Shown piece by piece: positions 1 through 5,568 of a stretch of 6,974 nt of DNA. The DNA is from Gammaproteobacteria bacterium. GTDB taxonomy: Bacteria; Pseudomonadota; Gammaproteobacteria; Steroidobacterales; Rariloculaceae. How positions within the stretch are numbered: the first letter of the stretch is position 1; every line of letters begins with the position of its first letter. The translations under genes and the position numbers were made by a program. The notes beneath the pieces were generated by a model, which saw only the letters and a list, made by a program, of their open reading frames with translations, was not told the DNA's origin and searched no databases. The stretch is taken from the NCBI GenBank assembly GCA_004357505.1, contig SMWC01000023.1:1-6974 (forward strand), written 5' to 3'.

Positions 1-1017
1 CCGCGGCCCGAACCGGCCTCATCGTGGGCTGAGACGGTAACGGTCGTCGGGGATCTACGTTACCGCCACGAAACCATCAACGAGGAGGGCTTGAATGCGC
101 GTCAACGCCACAGAATCCGTGCCCGGCTAGGGATAAGCGGCGATCTGGCGGACAATTTGAGCGTCGGCGTCGGGCTCACGACAGGCGGCAGTAACCCGAT
201 CTCCGGCAACCAGACGCTCGGCGACGGCTTCTCACACAAGGACCTCGATCTCGACTACGCGTATTTCGACTGGGGGCTGACCGAAGAGTTGAGTCTGGTT
301 GGCGGGAAGATGAAGAATCCGTTTTACCGGCCCGGCAGCCACCATCTGATCTACGACGATGATCTGCACCCGGAAGGGCTGGCTTTGCGTTACCGATCCG
401 GTCGGTTCTTTGCCAACGTCGGCGGCTTCTGGGTCGAGGAGCGGGCCGCGGACGACGATTCGATCATGATCGGTGCTCAGGCAGGCTACAAGGCTACCTC
501 GGTCAACGGTACGACCTTAACCGCCGGGTTCAGTTACTACACCTACGATGCGGCCAAGGGTCGTTCACCATTCTTTTTCGCAGCGGGCAATCAGCTCGAC
601 GCGTCCGACAACTACCTCACCGACTTTGATGAGCTAGAGCTTTTCGGTGAAATCAGCTTCGCGCTTGCGGGTCAGCCGCTGACGTTGTTCCTGGATTACG
701 TGACGAATACCGCAACGAATGCTTTCGACGACGGTTTTGCGCTCGGCGCAACCTACCGCGATGCGTCGGCGCCCGGAAGCTGGGATCTGAGCTATGTGTA
801 TCAGGATCTGCAGGCCAATGCGATCGTGGCGACTTTTTCCGACTCCGACTGGGGCGGTGGCGGCACCGACGCCAAGGGCCATTTTTTCAGGACCAACTAC
901 GTCCTGCCCGGTGGGTGGAAGTTGAGGTTCACGTATTTTATGAACGAGCGGGGAGAAGCTGAAGGCAGCCTACGTGACTATAAACGCCTGCAGGCCGACA
1001 TCAATTTCACCTTCTGA
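1..1017 (+). CDS. putative porin (Porin_5-like outer-membrane beta-barrel), 5'-truncated by window edge
   Basis: The frame is open from base 1 to the TGA at 1015-1017, giving 338 residues without a start. The N-terminus, including any signal peptide, must lie upstream. A TTG at 91 could be read as a start, but the residues before it (GDLRYRHETINEEG) belong to the conserved opening strand of this family, so I reject it. Family-like segments in order are the RQRHRIRARLG strand, NQTLGDGFS, DYAYFDWGL, GGKMKNPFYRPG, NVGGFWVEER, APGSWDLSYVYQDL and DSDWGGGGTDAKGH. Alternating polar and aromatic residues and the C-terminal ADINFTF, ending in phenylalanine, fit a beta-barrel recognised by the BAM complex. 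The family is known as putative porins of Gram-negative bacteria, and its substrate cannot be told from sequence. Full-length members usually carry a signal peptide and a short coiled coil before this barrel. The gene converges on dapD and is probably not functionally linked to it. Confidence 0.85.
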   Translation, partial: PRPEPASSWAETVTVVGDLRYRHETINEEGLNARQRHRIRARLGISGDLADNLSVGVGLTTGGSNPISGNQTLGDGFSHKDLDLDYAYFDWGLTEELSLVGGKMKNPFYRPGSHHLIYDDDLHPEGLALRYRSGRFFANVGGFWVEERAADDDSIMIGAQAGYKATSVNGTTLTAGFSYYTYDAAKGRSPFFFAAGNQLDASDNYLTDFDELELFGEISFALAGQPLTLFLDYVTNTATNAFDDGFALGATYRDASAPGSWDLSYVYQDLQANAIVATFSDSDWGGGGTDAKGHFFRTNYVLPGGWKLRFTYFMNERGEAEGSLRDYKRLQADINFTF

Positions 1018-1033
1018 GCCTTTTTCTATCGCT

Positions 1034-1870
1034 TTACTCGGGTGGCCGTAGAAGTTCGTTCAGGCTGGTTTTGGCGCGTGTTTGTTCGTCGACCTTCTTG
1101 ACGATCACCGCACAGTAGAGACTGTATCGACCGTCATCGGACGGCAGGTTGCCCGATACCACGACCGAGCCTGCCGGTACTCGGCCATAAAGGATCTCGC
1201 CGGTCTCGCGATCATAAATCCGGGTACTCTGGCCGATGAATACCCCCATGGCGATGACGCTGCCGCGCTCGACGACGACACCCTCGGCGATCTCTGCGCG
1301 GGCACCGACAAAACAATCGTCTTCGATAATCGTCGGTCTCGCCTGTAGTGGTTCGAGCACCCCACCGATACCCGTGCCGCCGGAGAGGTGCACGTTCTTT
1401 CCGATCTGGGCGCAACTTCCTACCGTCGCCCAAGTGTCGATCATGCTGCCGCGGTCGACATAGGCACCGATGTTCACATAGGACGGCATCAACACGACAT
1501 CCGGTGCGACATACGCGCCACGGCGTACCAGGGCATTCGGTACCACGCGGGTTCCTGCTCTGGCGAACGCGCCCGCGTCATAGTTTGCGTACTTCAGCGG
1601 CACCTTGTCGAAATACTGAGTGTGGCCGGCGTCGATCGGCTGGTTATCGTGGATCCGAAAGTACAGCAGGACGGCCTTCTTCAGCCATTCGTTGACCGTC
1701 CACGTGCCGGCGCCGTCCTCATTCCGATACTCGGCGACGCGCAGTTCTCCTGAGTCCAGGCCATCGATACAATGCTCGATCGCCGCTTTTACCTCCGAGT
1801 CGACGTTGCGTGGCGATAGCTCGCTGCGTCTCTCCCAGGCGGATTCGATGATATCGCTCGTTCCGGTCAT
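1034..1870 (-). CDS. dapD: 2,3,4,5-tetrahydropyridine-2,6-dicarboxylate N-succinyltransferase
   Basis: DapD is a cytoplasmic enzyme that transfers succinyl from succinyl-CoA to tetrahydrodipicolinate, in the succinylase branch to meso-diaminopimelate (peptidoglycan) and lysine. At 278 residues it is close to the E. coli protein (274). An alpha-helical N-terminal domain (about 1-100) is followed by a left-handed beta-helix of hexapeptide repeats (about 105-240). The helix includes the hallmark GSMIDTWATVGSCAQIG (141-157) and HLSGGTGIGGVLEPLQA (161-177). Asp145 and Glu193 keep the 48-residue spacing of the Asp141/Glu189 catalytic pair described in mycobacterial DapD. The ATG at 1870-1868 overlaps the glnD TGA as ATGA, which suggests translational coupling. 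Only a weak purine stretch (CGGAAA) precedes it, consistent with re-initiation. It is the last gene of the map-glnD-dapD unit. The TAA is 16 bases from the porin stop on the other strand, and I see no convincing terminator there. Confidence 0.97.
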   Translation of the reverse strand: MTGTSDIIESAWERRSELSPRNVDSEVKAAIEHCIDGLDSGELRVAEYRNEDGAGTWTVNEWLKKAVLLYFRIHDNQPIDAGHTQYFDKVPLKYANYDAGAFARAGTRVVPNALVRRGAYVAPDVVLMPSYVNIGAYVDRGSMIDTWATVGSCAQIGKNVHLSGGTGIGGVLEPLQARPTIIEDDCFVGARAEIAEGVVVERGSVIAMGVFIGQSTRIYDRETGEILYGRVPAGSVVVSGNLPSDDGRYSLYCAVIVKKVDEQTRAKTSLNELLRPPE

Positions 1871-4557
1871 GCTGTTTCCGGGTCCGCCAGCGTTGTCTCA
1901 AGTGAGCTGATCAATGCTTGAGATGTTGCCTCATCGAGCGGCCGATTGTCCTCGGTCGTCACGAAGAACACGTCCTCCGCGCGTTCGCCCAACGTGGCGA
2001 TCTTCGCGTTTTGCAGCCTGACGTTCTGCTCGACGAATAATTTGCCGATTTGCGCCAGCAATCCGGGCCGGTCGCCGGCGACCAGTTCCAGTACGGTGCG
2101 CTGATTCGTCGCGTCGTGCGAGACGCGGACTTGTACCGGCGTGGAGAACATCCGTACCTGTCGCGGGGCCCGTCGAGTCACCCTGATCTCATGGCCGTCT
2201 GTTCGCGTCAGGCCTCTCGAGATACGCACGTGGATTTCCTCGAGACGCCTGCGCTCGGAGATCGAGCTACCATCGGTCTCAAGTATAAAATAAGTATTCA
2301 GCGTCTGGGCATCGCTCATGGGCACGATCCGCGCGTCGACGACCGTGAGGCCGAGTTCGTCCAATATCGCAGTAGTCCGGACGAACGACTGCAACGCCTG
2401 AGGCGCTGAGATCATCAGCGCGGTTAGTCCTGGAGCGAGTTCGTCGTTGACGTCCACGACGATCGGCTGTTCGTCGGCAGCGCCGGCCAGGATCCGGGTA
2501 TGCCATGCAATCTCTTCCGGTCGATGGCGCAAAAAATATTCCTCGGTGAAATTTGACCAGATGTTCTTCCAGTCGTCCGGGAGAAGTCCTTCGCGGCGTA
2601 ACAGCTTTTCCGTCTCGGCTAGCGTTTCCGCGATGAGCTCGTCGGCGTCGATCGGATGCGCAAAACCTCTGCGCAGCGCACGCTTCGTCAACTCGTACAA
2701 CTCCCAGAACAGAGTGTCCTTCCAGGAGTTCCATAGCTTCGGATTGGTTCCTCGGACATCCGCAACAGTGAGGACATAGAGGTAGGCCAGATGCGTCTCG
2801 TCGCCGACTGTCTGTGCGAATTCGTTGATCACCCGCGGATCGTGGAGGTCTTTCTTTTGCGCTGTCATCGACAGCAGCAGATGATGCTGTACGAGCCAGG
2901 CCACGAGCCGAGCATCGTAACGACTCATACCGTGTTCGAGGCAGAATGCTTCGGCATCGACCGCGCCGAGTTGCGAATGGTCGCCGCCCCGGCCTTTGGC
3001 GATGTCGTGAAACAGCCCGCCGAGATACGCTATTTCCGGTTTGGCCAGCGACTGCATGATGCGACTGCTGTTGGGATGCTCATGGTCGAACCGGGACAGT
3101 GACGCTCGCCGTAGATTCTCCACGACGAACAAGGTGTGCGCATCGACCGTGTAGGCATGGAAGAGGTCGTACTGCATGCGGCCGACTATTCGACCGAACG
3201 CCGGGATATAGAGGCCGAGAACGCCATACGTGTTCATCCGCCTGAGCGTGCGGGTCACTCCCTGCGGAGCACGCAGGATATCCAGAAATAACCGCTGATT
3301 GCGCGGATTCTGGCGAAATTGTTCGTCAATCAGCCAGAGGTGTTGCTTGATCAGCGCGATCGTCCGGGCGTCTACTCCCTTCAAATCAAGATTCTGTTCG
3401 AGCAACAGGAATATCTCCAGCAATGCCGACGGGTCCTGGACGAAAACATTTTCGTCAACGACCTGCAAATAACCGTTCCGCGACTGGAAGCGCGTCCCCA
3501 TTAGCGTAATCGGGGTATCCGGGTCGACGAGAATCGCGTCCTCAAACAGTTGCAACAACATCTCGTTCAGGCGACTGAGTTCCATCACCGTTCGGTAGTA
3601 GCGCTGCATCAGTTGTTCAACGGCCAGCGTATAAGTGGCATCTTCGTAGCCGAGCATCCGGGCTAGCTTGATCTGGTGATCGAATAGCAGCCGGTCCTCT
3701 CTACGTCCGACGAGCAGATGAAGCCCGAACCGAATGCGCCAGAGCAGTGTTCGGCCGGTCAGCAGGATTCTGAGCTGGCCCGGAGTCAGGAAGTCATGCT
3801 CGACGAGTTCTGCGAGGTCGTGCGTACCGAGATGACGCCGTGCCAGCCAATCGATCATCTGAATATCCCGCAGGCCACCGGGGCTGCCTTTGACGTTAGG
3901 CTCGAGGTTGTAAGCGGTATCGTCGTAGCGATGGTGGCGAGCGGTCTGCTCGTCGAGCTTGGCCTGGAAATACTCCGCCGAGTTCCACATGTGCCTAGGG
4001 CTGACACGCTCCGTGAGCGCCGCGAATTGCTCGCTGGATCCGGCCAGCAGCCGCGCCTCCATCAATGTCGTTACGACCGTGACGTCGTTGCGTGCCTGAG
4101 TCTCACAGTCGTCCAGCGTGCGAACCGAATGGCCCACCTCGAGTCCGATGTCCCACAGAAACGTCAGGAATTGCCCGATCGGCTCATCGCTAGCCACTTC
4201 TCCGGGTCGCTGCAGCAAAACCATGAGGTCGATATCTGAGTGCGGATGAAGTTCACCGCGGCCGTAGCCGCCCACGGCCACGAGCGTGGCCTGGTCTACG
4301 CTGCCCGTCACATAGTGTTGCCAGGCCGCTAGAATCACCTCGTCAACAGTCAGGGCTCGCTGTTCGACCAGTGTGTCGACGGCGACGTTGGCACGAAAAC
4401 GCTCTGCTAGGTGTTGGTCTGCGCGGTTCAGGCAGTCCCGGAAATACTCAATGGGACGATCAGGGTCTGCCAGCGATTCACGTAACGCGACCGAATCGAC
4501 GCTGGCGTCGCCCGGGTCTTTCCGCGGTAGGCCGATTGATTCTGAGAGGGTGCTCAC
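1867..4557 (-). CDS. glnD: bifunctional PII uridylyltransferase / uridylyl-removing enzyme
   Basis: GlnD is the cytoplasmic glutamine sensor of the Ntr system. It uridylylates PII proteins (GlnB/GlnK) when glutamine is low and removes the groups when it is high, which controls NtrB/NtrC and glutamine synthetase adenylylation. The 896 residues match the usual 850-900. A nucleotidyltransferase domain carries GGYGRGELHPHSDID (96-110), with Asp108 and Asp110 as metal ligands. The GlnD-specific linker has NVKGSPGGLRDIQ (221-233). An HD hydrolase domain follows, with His473 and the His517-Asp518 pair in GLFHDIAKGRGGDH (514-527). Two C-terminal ACT domains (about 708-790 and 818-893, the second with AGDRPGLLAQIG) should bind glutamine. 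No key motif is missing, so both activities are expected. The start is a GTG directly after the map TAA (TAAGTG). A GGAG lies 7 bases upstream, and the resulting N-terminal length puts the GGYGRGE motif where E. coli GlnD has it. Confidence 0.97.
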   Translation of the reverse strand: MSTLSESIGLPRKDPGDASVDSVALRESLADPDRPIEYFRDCLNRADQHLAERFRANVAVDTLVEQRALTVDEVILAAWQHYVTGSVDQATLVAVGGYGRGELHPHSDIDLMVLLQRPGEVASDEPIGQFLTFLWDIGLEVGHSVRTLDDCETQARNDVTVVTTLMEARLLAGSSEQFAALTERVSPRHMWNSAEYFQAKLDEQTARHHRYDDTAYNLEPNVKGSPGGLRDIQMIDWLARRHLGTHDLAELVEHDFLTPGQLRILLTGRTLLWRIRFGLHLLVGRREDRLLFDHQIKLARMLGYEDATYTLAVEQLMQRYYRTVMELSRLNEMLLQLFEDAILVDPDTPITLMGTRFQSRNGYLQVVDENVFVQDPSALLEIFLLLEQNLDLKGVDARTIALIKQHLWLIDEQFRQNPRNQRLFLDILRAPQGVTRTLRRMNTYGVLGLYIPAFGRIVGRMQYDLFHAYTVDAHTLFVVENLRRASLSRFDHEHPNSSRIMQSLAKPEIAYLGGLFHDIAKGRGGDHSQLGAVDAEAFCLEHGMSRYDARLVAWLVQHHLLLSMTAQKKDLHDPRVINEFAQTVGDETHLAYLYVLTVADVRGTNPKLWNSWKDTLFWELYELTKRALRRGFAHPIDADELIAETLAETEKLLRREGLLPDDWKNIWSNFTEEYFLRHRPEEIAWHTRILAGAADEQPIVVDVNDELAPGLTALMISAPQALQSFVRTTAILDELGLTVVDARIVPMSDAQTLNTYFILETDGSSISERRRLEEIHVRISRGLTRTDGHEIRVTRRAPRQVRMFSTPVQVRVSHDATNQRTVLELVAGDRPGLLAQIGKLFVEQNVRLQNAKIATLGERAEDVFFVTTEDNRPLDEATSQALISSLETTLADPETA

Positions 4558-5328
4558 TTACGTGCTCCGGTCGTTGTCGCCTAGCGTCAGGACCTCGTAG
4601 CCTGACTCAGTGACCAGCACAGTATGCTCCCACTGCGCGGACAGTGAGTGATCCTTCGTCACGACGGTCCAGCCGTCATTCAACAGTTTCACATGACGTT
4701 TGCCCGCATTCACCATCGGTTCGACGGTGATCGTCATACCGGGAATAAGCTCCATGCCCGTGTCGCGTTCACCGTAATGAAGAACCTGTGGATCCTCATG
4801 AAAGCCACGGCCGATGCCGTGGCCACAGTACTCACGGACGACTGAGAATCGGTTTTTTTCGACGTGCACCTGGATCGTATGGCCGATGTCGCCTAAGCGG
4901 GCGCCCGGTCCAAGTTCCTCGATACCCAGCCACATGCCTTCATAAGCGACACGCGCGAGCCGCTCGGCTAATACCTGGGGTTTGCCGACGAAAAACATGC
5001 GGCTCGTATCGCCATGAAAGCCATCCTTGATAACGGTGATGTCGAGGTTTAACACGTCACCGTTTTTCAATAGGCGCTCGCCGGGAATGCCGTGGCACAC
5101 GACATGATTAATAGACGTGCAGATCGATTTCGGAAAGCCGCGATAATTCAAAGGAGCCGGAACCGCGTCGAGCGTGTTCACAATATAATCATGACAAATG
5201 CGATCCAGCTCAGCCGTGGAGACGCCGGCGCGGACTCGCTCACCGATCATGTCGAGCACACTGGCCGCGAGCCTGCCGGCTGTGCGCATCTTGTCCTGCT
5301 CCTCGGGCGTTTTGATCGTTACGTTCAT
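4558..5328 (-). CDS. map: type I methionine aminopeptidase
   Basis: Map is the cytosolic metalloenzyme that removes the initiator methionine from nascent proteins with a small second residue. It acts at the ribosome exit after peptide deformylase. The 256 residues are close to the E. coli enzyme (264) and lack the N-terminal zinc-finger extension of eukaryotic type 1 enzymes. All five dinuclear metal ligands are visible: Asp96 (NLDITV), Asp107 (GDTSR), His170 (CGHGIGRGFHE), Glu203 (TVEPMV) and Glu234 (QWEHT). The substrate-proximal His79 (VVCHGIPG) is also present. The ATG at 5328-5326 gives the normal N-terminus (MNVTIKTPEE). No strong Shine-Dalgarno precedes it; the nearest upstream bases read CCAGATGGT. 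It is the first gene of the map-glnD-dapD unit and is divergent from rpsB across a 240-base region. Confidence 0.97.
   Translation of the reverse strand: MNVTIKTPEEQDKMRTAGRLAASVLDMIGERVRAGVSTAELDRICHDYIVNTLDAVPAPLNYRGFPKSICTSINHVVCHGIPGERLLKNGDVLNLDITVIKDGFHGDTSRMFFVGKPQVLAERLARVAYEGMWLGIEELGPGARLGDIGHTIQVHVEKNRFSVVREYCGHGIGRGFHEDPQVLHYGERDTGMELIPGMTITVEPMVNAGKRHVKLLNDGWTVVTKDHSLSAQWEHTVLVTESGYEVLTLGDNDRST
4565..4568 (-). promoter_or_regulatory. ribosome binding site of glnD (supports GTG start)
   Basis: The minus strand reads GGAG at 4568-4565, then seven bases (CACGTAA), then GTG at 4557-4555. The site lies inside the last codons of map. This makes the non-ATG start believable and implies that terminating map ribosomes can hand over directly to glnD. 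Confidence 0.7.
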
Positions 5329-5375
5329 ACCATCTGGCGATCCCGTGCCAGGCGGGAAATCTCAGTCGATAGGGG

Positions 5376-5381
5376 ATTCTA
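5376..5381 (-). promoter_or_regulatory. tentative -10 element of the map-glnD-dapD promoter
   Basis: On the minus strand TAGAAT (5381-5376) matches five of six bases of the sigma70 -10 consensus and sits about 48 bases before the map ATG. That would give a leader of roughly 40 bases. No clear -35 box lies 16-18 bases upstream, so the assignment is weak. An alternative, TTGCCC and TATACC with a 16-base spacer, overlaps the rpsB promoter on the opposite strand. Confidence 0.3.
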
Positions 5382-5408
5382 CCCTCCCGAAGTCCGGGGC
5401 TGGAGCGA

Positions 5409-5443
5409 TTGTTGCTGCCAGACAGCTATGGTATAAAGCGCGC
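5409..5443 (+). promoter_or_regulatory. rpsB-tsf promoter (sigma70, extended -10, GC-rich discriminator)
   Basis: TTGTTG (5409-5414) is followed by exactly 17 bases and TATAAA (5432-5437). The -10 is preceded by TG one base upstream (TGgTATAAA), forming an extended -10. The next bases, GCGCGC, form a strongly GC-rich discriminator. In Gammaproteobacteria such discriminators go with growth-rate and ppGpp/DksA control of ribosomal promoters, and the E. coli rpsB promoter is known for a conserved extended -10 and GC-rich discriminator. Transcription should start near 5444, giving a leader of about 125 bases. The start point and stringent control are inferred. Confidence 0.78.
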
Positions 5444-5568
5444 GCCCTAGGGGGCAATTAAATTCACACACGGGCCGATACCCGCGGCTGGGTGCTTTCC
5501 TCCCTTAAAACCAGGTGGAAGGTTGTTGGCGGGGGCGCGTGGAGGACTAACCCGAGAGAGGAGTTTCC
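5444..5568 (+). promoter_or_regulatory. rpsB 5' leader, candidate S2 autoregulatory RNA
   Basis: The untranslated leader holds several possible hairpins. GCCG/CGGC pairs around 5474-5488. A longer stem pairs CTTTCC (5495-5500) with GGAAGG (5517-5522) through one G-U pair, continues past one mismatch with CC/GG, and closes a ten-base loop. CGCGCCC (5441-5447) is also complementary to GGGCGCG (5533-5539), which could close the leader, though part of it may precede the start point. In E. coli, S2 is known to repress rpsB-tsf through its 5' leader. Position and foldability here suggest the same role, but I cannot confirm that the specific S2-binding structure is conserved. Confidence 0.5.
5559..5563 (+). 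promoter_or_regulatory. ribosome binding site of rpsB
   Basis: AGGAG is followed by TTTCC and the ATG at 5569, a five-base spacer. A second, stronger-looking GGAGGA lies at 5541-5546, but no start codon stands at a usable distance after it. Confidence 0.85.

Noticed and set aside
91..93. TTG as the start codon of the porin gene
   Set aside because: The frame is open back to base 1 and the residues encoded before TTG are conserved in this porin family, so the true start is outside the window.
986..995. GCCTGCAGGC palindrome near the porin 3' end as a terminator or regulator site
   Set aside because: It has no loop and no following T-run, and it lies within conserved coding sequence.
3718..4239. 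A 173-codon plus-strand open frame inside glnD
   Set aside because: It lies wholly antisense to conserved GlnD coding sequence, its product shows no recognisable domain, and long shadow frames are expected at this GC content.
5414..5426. GCTG-CCAGA-CAGC dyad in the rpsB promoter spacer as a repressor operator
   Set aside because: Four-base arms are expected by chance, and I recognise no known regulator site.
5445..5452. CCCTAGGG palindrome at the presumed transcript 5' end
   Set aside because: Its arms leave no loop, so it cannot form a hairpin in a single RNA, and I know of no protein site matching it.
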